Shown: one piece after another, positions 16,379 to 23,458 of the stretch
Layout: each line of letters starts with the position of its first letter
Position numbering within the stretch: the stretch's first letter is position 1
From: Bacteroidetes bacterium MedPE-SWsnd-G1
GTDB taxonomy: Bacteria > Bacteroidota > Bacteroidia > Flavobacteriales > Flavobacteriaceae
DNA length: 37,331 bases
Direction: 5' to 3'
Assembly (NCBI GenBank): GCA_001874265.1
Contig: MPDD01000027.1
Coordinates: 1-37,331 of the forward strand
The notes under the pieces: model-generated
Told to the model about the DNA's origin: nothing
Database searches by the model: none
What the model saw: only the letters and a program-made list of their open reading frames with translations
Translations under genes and position numbers: made by a program

Positions 16379-16993
16379 TTACTTATTATTAATTGTTGCC
16401 ATTGCTAAAGATGCATTGCTCAATACAATTGGCAGGGTTTCTTGATTATTCATTAGATTTTCAAGAGATTTTTGTGCACGATTTTCTCTTAAAGCACCCA
16501 ACGACTTAATCAATTTTATTTGCACCAGTGGTGCCGTTTCTTTTTCTAACGCAGTAATTAAATTTTCTCTTACCAATTCACTATTCGGGAATTTTAATAA
16601 GGCTTCTACAGTTGCAATCTTCACATTTACATTTTCATCATTATGCAAAATATAGATTAGTGTTTCCATAATTTGCGCATCTTCCTTTTCATACTTATCC
16701 TCAAAATGATACACCCCTTCCAATCGAGTTCCAGCAGAGTCATTGCTTAAATTTGCTAATATCTGTGTTTTATCGTTTTTGATATCTACCGATTCTATTG
16801 CAATGTTTCCTAGTGTAAAAAGTAAAGCTACACTGGCCGCTACAGCTATAAATCTTAGGTAAATTACTTTATTCCTTTTTTGCGGATGCAATTCTTTTTT
16901 CAGTCTTTTTTCAAAACTTAAATCAACATCTATCGATACATTTTCTGAATCTAAATGTTCTTTATTTTGCTGTATGTATTGCTTTAAATTCAT
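16379..16993 (-). CDS. Single-pass membrane HEAT-repeat protein, probable anti-sigma partner
   Basis: A 204-residue protein with a cytoplasmic N-terminus of about 42 residues, one transmembrane helix at about 43-66 (KVIYLRFIAVAASVALLFTL), and a periplasmic domain. Residues 105-200 form HEAT-like helical pairs (NVKIATVEALLKFPNS, then APLVQIKLIKSLGALREN and KSLENLMNNQE). The layout fits an anti-sigma factor or envelope sensor. Its reading frame overlaps the end of the sigma gene by 32 nt, implying translational coupling and matched amounts. I see no clear zinc-binding ZAS motif, so the anti-sigma role is inferred from position. Confidence 0.75.
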   Translation of the reverse strand: MNLKQYIQQNKEHLDSENVSIDVDLSFEKRLKKELHPQKRNKVIYLRFIAVAASVALLFTLGNIAIESVDIKNDKTQILANLSNDSAGTRLEGVYHFEDKYEKEDAQIMETLIYILHNDENVNVKIATVEALLKFPNSELVRENLITALEKETAPLVQIKLIKSLGALRENRAQKSLENLMNNQETLPIVLSNASLAMATINNK

Positions 16994-17588
16994 GACTTTT
17001 CTGTTTATGGAACATTTCCTTTAATTTCTTCTTTCCTCTTATGTATTGATTTCTAACCGTACTTTCTTTAATTTGAAGTTCTTCACTAATCTCTCTATGG
17101 TTATAGTTTTCGATTAGATACAGGGTTAAAATCACTCTATATTTCTCACTAAGGTTATGAATACACTCTTTAATTAAATCTATATTGATGCTTTCCTCTT
17201 CAATTAAATCATCAGAATTCATATCTGCTTCAATTTCAATCTCATCAATATCATCCATCCATTGTTTATTTCTCTTTCTTAAAACATCTAAAGAACGGTT
17301 TATCGCTATCCTTTTAAACCACGCTCCTATATTCGTGTCGTCTTTAACTTGCTCTATTTTGCTAAATCCCTTTATAAAAGAATCTTGTAAAACATCTTCT
17401 GCATCTTGCCTGTTTTTAAGAATGCGCCAACTTGCATTATACACTTGTCTTTTATGCATATTATATAATTGCAACTGAGCGTCGTAATTGTTTTTTTTAC
17501 ATTGTTTTATTAATTCTTCTTCTTTCAAAAAAAGGTTTCTTTGGTTAGCCTTCAATAGTATAACGAAACTAGAATAAAAGTGTCGCAT
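16962..17588 (-). CDS. ECF-type RNA polymerase sigma factor
   Basis: Sigma-70 region 2 lies at about residues 26-95 (the ILKNRQDAEDVLQDSFIKGF helix, then NIGAWFKRIAINRSLDVLRKR). Region 4 lies at about 138-195 (LSEKYRVILTLYLIENYNHREISEELQIKESTVRNQYIRGKKKL, listed here in parts: a YRVILTLYLIE helix and an HREISEELQIKESTVRNQ turn). The linker is acidic. The frame opens at ATG 17588, giving 208 residues, but family homology starts near residue 22. The upstream terminator's T-tract ends only 8 nt before that ATG. A TTG at 17528 (188 residues), behind the -7-like TAGTTTCG at 17564-17571, may be the true start. It overlaps the HEAT-protein gene, its likely regulator. Confidence 0.88.
   Translation of the reverse strand: MRHFYSSFVILLKANQRNLFLKEEELIKQCKKNNYDAQLQLYNMHKRQVYNASWRILKNRQDAEDVLQDSFIKGFSKIEQVKDDTNIGAWFKRIAINRSLDVLRKRNKQWMDDIDEIEIEADMNSDDLIEEESINIDLIKECIHNLSEKYRVILTLYLIENYNHREISEELQIKESTVRNQYIRGKKKLKEMFHKQKSHEFKAIHTAK
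17564..17571 (-). promoter_or_regulatory. Possible -7 element (TAGTTTCG) of the ECF sigma operon
   Basis: TAGTTTCG differs from TAnnTTTG at one base. It lies inside the longest reading frame, about 29 nt (from predicted transcript start) before the alternative TTG start at 17528. Other -7-like sites with the same TTCG ending are seen at 20294-20301 and 31335-31342. Confidence 0.35.
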
Positions 17589-17595
17589 TTATTCT

Positions 17596-17634
17596 AAAAA
17601 AAAATGAGTCTGATTCACAATCAGACTCATTTTT
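17596..17634 (-). terminator. Strong terminator of the MscS/OMP operon
   Basis: AAAAATGAGTCTGATT and AATCAGACTCATTTTT form a perfect 16-bp stem with a CAC loop. On the minus strand it is followed by an unbroken T-run. It ends the transcript of the barrel gene (stop at 17656). Confidence 0.92.
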
Positions 17635-17655
17635 CAGGCTTTATTAAACTTTAAA

Positions 17656-18522
17656 CTATAATGTGTAGGCATAACCCAGAGAAAATACAACTCCTCCAAT
17701 ATGACTTTGTCCAAATGTTTCATCGAATTGTATCGCGGTAAAACCATAAGAACCACGTGCGTTTAAAAACAGAGAACTTTTATCGCTAATGTTTTTACTC
17801 AAACCTAGGCCAATTATCCCTCCAAAATTTATTGTTCGCAAATCATCCGTAATATCAGTGTCAGCGGTAAGATCTTGTGCTCCAATTGGCACAAATTGCG
17901 GTCCATTAGCAGGGTTTGTTGGATCGAAGTATGGATTTGGAACAACAACTTCATTGGTTCCTGCTTCATCATAATAGAACTCACTATTGCCCATCGTTTT
18001 TTGGGTTGCGCATAACATGTAACCTACATAAGGCCCTGCTTCAATATGAAATCTTAAATCATCTCCCCAGCCAAATTGCACTAAAATCGGTACCTCTATA
18101 TAATCGATATCAAATTCACTATTAAAATCTGCGAACAAGGGGTTTTCATCTGTTACCAACGGCATCCCTATTAAAGGTAAAAATTGATTTAACATACCAC
18201 TTAGCTCATCACTCGGTGCTGGCTGCATACCTTCTCTTGTCCCTCCTCTATCTGTATAATTTATTTCGGTTTGAATTGAAATTAAATCACTAATAGGGAA
18301 TGTTACCTGAAAACCAACATCTATCCCACTTTTTGATTCATATTCCTTTGTATAAATATTGTCATCGCCTCCCGTTAAATTTCCTAAACTAAATCCAGCT
18401 TTTACACCAATTTTAACAGGTCTTTTATCGTCTTTATTTTCATTATCGTCTTGAGAAATTGCAATAGGAGCGTATAAAAAGCAAGCTAATACAATACCTT
18501 TTATCAGATTTGATTTTATCAT
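17656..18522 (-). CDS. PorT-like outer-membrane beta-barrel protein
   Basis: A 288-residue protein with a Sec signal (IKGIVLACFLYAPIAISQ). The mature start, KIGVKAGFSLGNLTGGD, is the usual opening of the PorT/outer-membrane-protein beta-barrel family. Alternating strands follow (DVGFQVTFPISDLISIQTEINYT; IDYIEVPILVQFGW; FHIEAGPYVGYML; NFGGIIGLGLSKNIS), ending with a terminal strand VVFSLGYAYTL that has the aromatic end typical of outer-membrane barrels. It starts 43 nt after the MscS stop with no terminator between, so the two are probably co-transcribed. Transport or structural role unknown. Confidence 0.82.
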   Translation of the reverse strand: MIKSNLIKGIVLACFLYAPIAISQDDNENKDDKRPVKIGVKAGFSLGNLTGGDDNIYTKEYESKSGIDVGFQVTFPISDLISIQTEINYTDRGGTREGMQPAPSDELSGMLNQFLPLIGMPLVTDENPLFADFNSEFDIDYIEVPILVQFGWGDDLRFHIEAGPYVGYMLCATQKTMGNSEFYYDEAGTNEVVVPNPYFDPTNPANGPQFVPIGAQDLTADTDITDDLRTINFGGIIGLGLSKNISDKSSLFLNARGSYGFTAIQFDETFGQSHIGGVVFSLGYAYTL

Positions 18523-18565
18523 TTCTTTAAGTTTTGGTTAATAGTTATTTCAGTTAATTTTATAA

Positions 18566-20266
18566 TTACTCTTTATTTGGCTCTTCTTTTTTTTTAATTG
18601 TTACTTTTTGATTTCTTCCTGTTAAGTGATCCGTAATTTTATGCAATGGGCTTTTATCCTCAGGTTTTAATTGACTTGGTACAGTTGTTAAACTACCATC
18701 TCTTGCAGCCATATAGCCCGGTGATAATATCTCTACTCCTGCTTCATCAAACACATCTAATATATTCTTATGTATTTCAGAATATATCCAAGGAATTCGT
18801 TTTGCCTCTTTAGTACTTACGTTTAACTGATATGATACATAAAAATCGTCTAAACTTGTTTTTAATACAAATGGCTTTGGATCATCTAACACCAATTCTG
18901 TTCTATCTGCAGCCTGCAAAAGCAATTCTTCCGCTTTTTGCCAAGGTAAATCATATCCCAATGTAATCGTAGTATACAAAATCGTATTCGCGTCTTTATT
19001 ATTAGAATAGTTGACAATATTACCCATTAAGATATTGGCATTTGGGATTGTAACATCTTCATTTTTTGGAGTCCTTATAGAAGTAACCAATGTATTCCTA
19101 TCAATAATATCACCAGTAATACCGTCAATTTTAACACGATCTCCAATTTTAAAAGGTCGCATATATGTAATTACGATACCCGCTATAATATTTGCAATTG
19201 CCGATGTAGAACCAAATGATATAATTGCACCGATAAAAATAGATACTCCTTGAAATGCGGATGAACCTGAACCTGGCAAATAAGGGAATATTAAAACTAG
19301 GGCAAATGCATAAATAAAGATACTTACAATTTTCTCTGTTGGTCTGGCCCAATCTTTATGGAAATTAGGAATTTTAAAATTACCTAGTTCAACATCTAGA
19401 GCTATTTCCTTAAGAACACGAACTATATATCTTGCTAAATATCCAATAACAATTATAAAGAAAAGAGAAGGGATAAAATCTATAAAACCAAAAACAACAA
19501 ACTTTACGGGTGTTGCTATATAACCATAAAATGTATGAACTAACTTCTCTGCCCAAGGAAAGAAACTAAACATAAAAGGAGCATAGAAGAACAACGTAAT
19601 AACAATTAGTCCAATACGAACTATTTTCGAAAGAAAAACAAAAATATTAGCTGTATTCTTAGGAATAAAATACTTTAAAATATTTCGCTTCTTTCTTAAA
19701 AAAGACTTTTCAATTTTCGAAAGCCGTTTATCTAATCTTTTAAACAAGTAATTGATTAATTTTATAAAACCAATCAGTACTAATAATGATACTGCAAAGT
19801 ATCCGATTCGTTTTAGCCATTCTTCGGTTGATAGAACCTCAACTTTATTTAGCGTGTTTATAAAACTTACCATTTGAACTTCAGCAAGACCATCCAAAGG
19901 AACTTGTTGAATTTCAGCATCACTTTTGGTAATAATAAAAGCAACATCATCATTGTACATTACGGCTATGTAGTCATTAATTTGTTTAGCGTAGATACTA
20001 TCCTTCTTACTGTCATACCATTTGGTTAATTTTTGGAGTCTACTTGTAACCTCTTCAGATCTAACTTCTACTGGAAAAGTATCTGCCCAATTTTGAACGA
20101 AAAAAATGGTGTCTCCTTTTAGCACAATTGGTGCAGAAACAATTTTCTTTTCAACTGGTTTTGGTTGAATAATTAGTGAGTCGTTTTTAACTTCGGGTAT
20201 AGAATCTTGAGAAAACAAGATTGCAGGTAACAAACAGAGTGCAAGAATTAATTGTTTGATTCGCAT
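18566..20266 (-). CDS. MscS family mechanosensitive channel
   Basis: A 566-residue protein with an N-terminal signal (LILALCLLPAILFSQ) and a periplasmic domain of about 120 residues. Several membrane helices follow (from about residue 145), then the MscS core. The pore-lining helix and beta domain are recognisable: GAIISFGSTSAIANIIAGIV with small residues along one face, then MRPFKIGDRVKIDGITGDI and the loop DVTIPNANIL. MscS channels open under membrane tension and release solutes in hypo-osmotic shock. The periplasmic extension makes it a larger MscS variant. It precedes the barrel gene in the same direction and follows the LytTR gene after 52 nt. The C-terminal tail is Lys/Glu-rich. Confidence 0.92.
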   Translation of the reverse strand: MRIKQLILALCLLPAILFSQDSIPEVKNDSLIIQPKPVEKKIVSAPIVLKGDTIFFVQNWADTFPVEVRSEEVTSRLQKLTKWYDSKKDSIYAKQINDYIAVMYNDDVAFIITKSDAEIQQVPLDGLAEVQMVSFINTLNKVEVLSTEEWLKRIGYFAVSLLVLIGFIKLINYLFKRLDKRLSKIEKSFLRKKRNILKYFIPKNTANIFVFLSKIVRIGLIVITLFFYAPFMFSFFPWAEKLVHTFYGYIATPVKFVVFGFIDFIPSLFFIIVIGYLARYIVRVLKEIALDVELGNFKIPNFHKDWARPTEKIVSIFIYAFALVLIFPYLPGSGSSAFQGVSIFIGAIISFGSTSAIANIIAGIVITYMRPFKIGDRVKIDGITGDIIDRNTLVTSIRTPKNEDVTIPNANILMGNIVNYSNNKDANTILYTTITLGYDLPWQKAEELLLQAADRTELVLDDPKPFVLKTSLDDFYVSYQLNVSTKEAKRIPWIYSEIHKNILDVFDEAGVEILSPGYMAARDGSLTTVPSQLKPEDKSPLHKITDHLTGRNQKVTIKKKEEPNKE

Positions 20267-20293
20267 TTACAATAATTTGTTATGCTAATGTAT

Positions 20294-20301
20294 CGAAATT
20301 A
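20294..20301 (-). promoter_or_regulatory. Possible -7 element (TAATTTCG) of the mscS-like gene
   Basis: TAATTTCG on the minus strand differs from TAnnTTTG at one base. It would give a leader of about 20 nt before the MscS start at 20266. Read-through from the LytSR operon is the alternative. Confidence 0.3.
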
Positions 20302-20318
20302 ATTCAATATAACAATTG

Positions 20319-21083
20319 TTACTTATTGAGCCAATCTTTAAAGGCTCTCGATTTCGCTTTACTTACTACAATTCTTTCTTTACTCGGTGGGTTGGTTTTT
20401 ACAATAAGTTTACCGTTGAAATAAAAGGACATTGATTCAACTGCTTCCCTATTCGCTATAAATTGCCTATTTATTCTAAAAAACAAATCCGGATTTAATT
20501 CGTTTTCAATGTCTTCTAACTTTTTATCTACCGTATAACTTTGATTCTGAAATGTAATCGCTTTTACCATTCCAGTATCTATATAAAAATAGGAGATATC
20601 TGATGTTTTTAATGGAATCAACTCATCTTTAAAATGAACTAGATATGAACTTTTAAATGTTTTTTGACTTTCTTTGAGCAAATCCAAAAGTCCAGCCATT
20701 TGACTTGTAGAATCTGTTGATTCTTTTTCCGGTGCGCTCTTAAACTTATTAATTGCATCAGATAATTCTTCTTTATCAATTGGTTTTAATAAATAATCAA
20801 CACTATTTACCTTAAAAGCTTTTAGAGCATATTGATCATAAGCAGTAGTAAAAATAATGGGAGTATTAATTTTTACCTTATCAAAAATTTCGAACGATAT
20901 GCCATCGGCCAAATGAATATCCATAAAAATCAATTCCGCTTTGTCAGACTTAGAAAAATAATCAATAGATCCTTGAACAGAATCTATTACCTTAAGTATT
21001 TCAATTTTAGGATCTATTTTGTGCAACATGTAACTTAAGTTATCACTTGCAGCTATTTCATCTTCAACAATTACTACTTTCAT
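20319..21083 (-). CDS. LytTR-family response regulator
   Basis: A 254-residue regulator. The receiver domain (1-120) has the acidic pocket VEDE, phospho-acceptor Asp55 in IFMDIHLADG, the Thr in FTTAYDQYALKAF and Lys100 in YLLKPID. The C-terminal LytTR DNA-binding domain (about 145-250) has ISYFYIDTGMVKAIT, then FFRINRQFIANREAVESM and the end strand RIVVSKAKSRAFKDWL. LytTR domains bind pairs of roughly 10-bp direct repeats spaced by about one helical turn. The start codon is 1 nt after the kinase stop, so the two are translationally coupled. A matching repeat pair lies at 23317-23347, upstream of the neighbouring operon. Confidence 0.95.
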   Translation of the reverse strand: MKVVIVEDEIAASDNLSYMLHKIDPKIEILKVIDSVQGSIDYFSKSDKAELIFMDIHLADGISFEIFDKVKINTPIIFTTAYDQYALKAFKVNSVDYLLKPIDKEELSDAINKFKSAPEKESTDSTSQMAGLLDLLKESQKTFKSSYLVHFKDELIPLKTSDISYFYIDTGMVKAITFQNQSYTVDKKLEDIENELNPDLFFRINRQFIANREAVESMSFYFNGKLIVKTNPPSKERIVVSKAKSRAFKDWLNK

Positions 21084-21084
21084 A

Positions 21085-22110
21085 TCAGTTCAATGAGTAT
21101 TTTACTTTAAACACATTATCAGTATCGCTAATGGTTATGTGTTGTTTTTTTAAAAGAAACAATCGTTTATCTAAATTTGATAAACCGTTACCTGTTCCTT
21201 CTGCTAATGTTAGTCTTGGTCTTATTTCATTTTCTACACAAATAAATCCATTATTGGTATATACTTTTACCGTTAAAGGATTGCTAGCCGAAATTTCATT
21301 ATGCTTTACTGCATTTTCAACTAGAACTTGAAGACCTAATGGCGGAATACTTTTACCCAACATGGTCTCATCAATATTAATCTCTATAAAAAAACGCTCT
21401 CTATATCTCGTTTTAATAAGGTAAATATAACTATCCAAAAACTTTAATTCCTCTTTTAAAGTTACCATATTCCTATCACTACTCTGCAAGATATAACGGT
21501 ACATAAAAGACAATTTATTAATAAATTGAGTTGCATCATCATTTTCTCTAACTAAAGAATTTAATGAGTTTAAGGAATTAAATAAAAAATGAGGGTTAAT
21601 TTGATTTCTCAAGGCTGTTAATTCATTTTCTAAACTTTGCTGCTTCAACAGTTCTTTTTCAATCGTATCTTCTCTATGTATAATTTGATAGCGTAAAACT
21701 CCGGAAAGAAAGAAATGAACCAATAAAACAACAGAATAAATGATATAAAATAAGGTGGCCTCTAATCCCTCGATAGTCTGATTAATGATCAATGGGTAAA
21801 TGAACAATAATAATTCTATTGCGATAATTAAAATTATAATATTTACCACAATAGTCAATACCCATTTCACCCATAATTTTAAATGATTAAATCTGAACCT
21901 AGTATTGGTATTAAATTGCAGAATTGCCCAAGAAAAAGTAACAACAGCAATAAATCGAAGTGCTATGTCTCTTGGTGAGGAACTTGTTAGTTCATCATTG
22001 ATCTGATCTGTTATATCATAAAATGATAACAGTCTAGGCACACTAACTAAAAGCGAAACAATAACCGCAGCTCTTAAAATTACAGTTTGTTTTACTTGTT
22101 TTACATTCAT
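21085..22110 (-). CDS. LytS-type membrane sensor histidine kinase (His_kinase family)
   Basis: I prefer the ATG at 22110 (341 residues) over the ATG at 22128, because the -7 element at 22144-22151 leaves only about 10 nt before the first. Four transmembrane helices fill the first about 140 residues, without a recognised ligand domain. A coiled linker follows, then the His_kinase motif LRNQINPHFLFNSLNSLNSLV; the phospho-acceptor is His174 by this numbering. PPLGLQVLVENAVKHNE is the N-box, and GNGLSNLDKRL the glycine-rich ATP loop. It should phosphorylate the LytTR regulator whose start codon is 1 nt downstream. The signal is unknown; the lack of an extracytoplasmic domain suggests sensing in or at the membrane. 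Confidence 0.93.
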   Translation of the reverse strand: MNVKQVKQTVILRAAVIVSLLVSVPRLLSFYDITDQINDELTSSSPRDIALRFIAVVTFSWAILQFNTNTRFRFNHLKLWVKWVLTIVVNIIILIIAIELLLFIYPLIINQTIEGLEATLFYIIYSVVLLVHFFLSGVLRYQIIHREDTIEKELLKQQSLENELTALRNQINPHFLFNSLNSLNSLVRENDDATQFINKLSFMYRYILQSSDRNMVTLKEELKFLDSYIYLIKTRYRERFFIEINIDETMLGKSIPPLGLQVLVENAVKHNEISASNPLTVKVYTNNGFICVENEIRPRLTLAEGTGNGLSNLDKRLFLLKKQHITISDTDNVFKVKYSLN

Positions 22111-22143
22111 TATGATTGGTAAGTTCATTTATTTCTACATTAA

Positions 22144-22151
22144 CAAAGTTA
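22144..22151 (-). promoter_or_regulatory. -7 promoter element (TAACTTTG) of the LytSR operon
   Basis: TAACTTTG on the minus strand is an exact TAnnTTTG match. Predicted transcript start is near 22138. It lies about 26 bp past the terminator T-tract of the upstream lipoprotein operon. No -33 TTTG is evident. Confidence 0.6.
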
Positions 22152-22176
22152 CATTAATTATTAAAATTATGGGGTT

Positions 22177-22223
22177 AAAAAAAAGGACCGTTGCGATATG
22201 GTTAAATATCTATGCAACGGTCC
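22177..22223 (-). terminator. Terminator of the small-ORF/lipoprotein operon
   Basis: GGACCGTTGC (22185-22194) pairs perfectly with GCAACGGTCC (22214-22223). An inner GATAT/ATATC pairing extends the stem past a 3-nt bulge. On the minus strand a T-run follows (22184-22177). Confidence 0.88.
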
Positions 22224-22242
22224 AAAATCAACTAACCAAACT

Positions 22243-22902
22243 TTACTTTACTGGAAATAATTCCATTAGTTCTTTTGTTATTTTATCTGAGAAGTCCTTA
22301 GAAATCTTTGTCAATTTTTGCGGATCATCTATCTCTGTTGAAACTACAGCTATTAGTTCTTTGTCCTTTGGTTTAGACAAATCATAAATTACAGTTTCTA
22401 GTTTATATTTCTTTTTTACTTTCGTTGTAGAAGTACTGGTTCCCATATCCATATACATTCCTCCATAATATCCGTGAAACCCTCTATATCCTCTATAACC
22501 ATACATCGGCATTCCATAGCTAGATCCAGTTGTATTCGTTTCTGTGTATTCTTTAATCTCCTTTACAGCACTTATTACAACTAGGTTTACTCCATTACTT
22601 TGCAACTTTTGCTTAAGCTTGGTTATATCCTCTTGAGAAACCTTTTTTGTCGGATTCATTTCCGGATATTTAGCATAACTCTCAAAAGACTCAAATCCAT
22701 TTGAATTTAATGTTGTTGTTAAATCTTTCTCAAAACGTTGCCTTGAAATTTCATTATCAGTAACACTAACAACCATTATTTGCTCTCCCATTATATCTTT
22801 TGAAGTTTCTTGTCTCCAAGAGTCCGTTACTTTTACTGATGAACAACTTACAACCAAAAGTGTAATTGTCAGAAGTCCTATTATTTTATTTAAAGTTTTC
22901 AT
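22243..22902 (-). CDS. Lipoprotein of unknown function with Gly/Tyr-rich loop
   Basis: A 219-residue lipoprotein (signal KIIGLLTITLLVVSC, lipidated Cys20). I do not recognise the family with confidence. The mature protein starts VKVTDSWRQ and has an alpha/beta pattern (QIMVVSVTDNEISRQRFEKD, then VNLVVISAVKEIKEY and KYKLETVIYDL). This fits small envelope lipoproteins that share a partly TolB-N-like or DUF4136-like layout. Residues 129-154 are a Gly/Tyr/Met-rich low-complexity loop (YGYRGYRGFHGYYGG). It is the last gene of an operon with two short genes upstream, 27 nt after the second. It is followed by a strong terminator, then by the LytSR operon. The direct repeats at 23317-23347 may place it under LytSR control. 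Confidence 0.8.
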   Translation of the reverse strand: MKTLNKIIGLLTITLLVVSCSSVKVTDSWRQETSKDIMGEQIMVVSVTDNEISRQRFEKDLTTTLNSNGFESFESYAKYPEMNPTKKVSQEDITKLKQKLQSNGVNLVVISAVKEIKEYTETNTTGSSYGMPMYGYRGYRGFHGYYGGMYMDMGTSTSTTKVKKKYKLETVIYDLSKPKDKELIAVVSTEIDDPQKLTKISKDFSDKITKELMELFPVK

Positions 22903-22929
22903 GATTTATTTGATTTTAAGTATTGATAA

Positions 22930-23067
22930 TTATATGAATAGAAAATTCATCTCTTCATTTTCATGTGTGTTTTTGGTACCGTTTAATCTATCGGTATTAA
23001 TACTTACAATGTTTTTCCAATCCACTTGAAGTAATTCCATTTCTAATATTGATTTTAATGATTTCAT
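22930..23067 (-). CDS. Short ORF, 45 residues, unknown
   Basis: A 45-codon frame with ATG start and A-rich leader (TTAATAAAAAAATG), typical of this genome. The protein starts MKSLKSILEMELLQVDWKNI, is soluble, and has an amphipathic N-terminal half and a polar, acidic second half. It lies 7 nt after the stop of the 51-codon gene and 27 nt before the lipoprotein gene, on the same strand. I recognise no family, no signal peptide and no double-glycine leader. Its packing between two plausible genes supports it; without conservation data it could also be a chance frame. Confidence 0.45.
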   Translation of the reverse strand: MKSLKSILEMELLQVDWKNIVSINTDRLNGTKNTHENEEMNFLFI

Positions 23068-23074
23068 TTTTTTA

Positions 23075-23230
23075 TTAATTATGAGTTATTATACTGTGTG
23101 CGTATCTTCCAATTGATATTATTGAGGCTCCTGTTAAAAAGAATAACAATCCTTCGACAAATCCACTTGATGCAATAATTACTGTTGTTAATACGGCTAA
23201 GACAATTAATAAATTATATATAGTTCTCAT
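23075..23230 (-). CDS. Small two-helix membrane protein, 51 residues
   Basis: A 51-codon frame starting at ATG (MRTIYNLLIVLAVLTTVI). Two hydrophobic segments (about residues 4-20 and 25-41) flank a short SSGFVEG turn. The tail GRYAHSIITHN is polar and basic, so both ends are probably cytoplasmic. The codon pattern and A-rich leader (AAATATAATAAAATG) look like real genes nearby. A -7 element at 23275-23282 gives a leader of about 38 nt, making this the first gene of the operon with the 45-codon frame and the lipoprotein. No family recognised; small membrane proteins of this kind often modulate larger membrane partners. Confidence 0.6.
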   Translation of the reverse strand: MRTIYNLLIVLAVLTTVIIASSGFVEGLLFFLTGASIISIGRYAHSIITHN

Positions 23231-23274
23231 TTTATTATATTTAAAGAATTCAACCTTTGTTTTTAATTACACAA

Positions 23275-23282
23275 CAAATGTA
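23275..23282 (-). promoter_or_regulatory. -7 promoter element (TACATTTG) of the small-ORF/lipoprotein operon
   Basis: TACATTTG on the minus strand is an exact TAnnTTTG match. No TTTG is seen at the usual -33 distance. This fits a promoter that needs an activator; a candidate activator site lies at 23317-23347, centred roughly 53 and 74 bp before the predicted start. Confidence 0.6.
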
Positions 23283-23316
23283 CACCCACTATACTGCCTG
23301 AAATCAGCGTTTTAAG

Positions 23317-23347
23317 GTGAAACGCCCTAAATAAGAAGTGAAACGTC
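23317..23347 (-). promoter_or_regulatory. Paired direct repeats, candidate LytTR binding site
   Basis: On the minus strand GACGTTTCAC (23347-23338) and GGCGTTTCAC (23326-23317) agree at 9 of 10 positions, with an 11-bp spacer between them. From established knowledge, the LytTR regulator YpdB of E. coli binds GGCATTTCAT repeats with the same 11-bp spacing. The second copy here agrees with that at 8 of 10 positions. The LytSR pair at 20319-22128 is the obvious candidate partner. Confidence 0.55.
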
Positions 23348-23410
23348 AAAAGAAGAAATTAAAACAATAAAAACTTGAATATTTAGTACCTGTAAAACCC
23401 AAATTATGAC

Positions 23411-23423
23411 GATGTGGCACATC
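23411..23423. promoter_or_regulatory. 13-bp palindrome upstream of the ABC exporter gene
   Basis: GATGTGGCACATC is a perfect inverted repeat (6-bp arms, one central base), ending 35 bp before the ATG. It may be an operator. No exact TAnnTTTG element is visible for this gene. The 23348-23410 stretch holds nothing else I can name. Confidence 0.3.
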
Positions 23424-23458
23424 TTTTATTTTGGTTCGGTATTGGCAATTGAACAATT

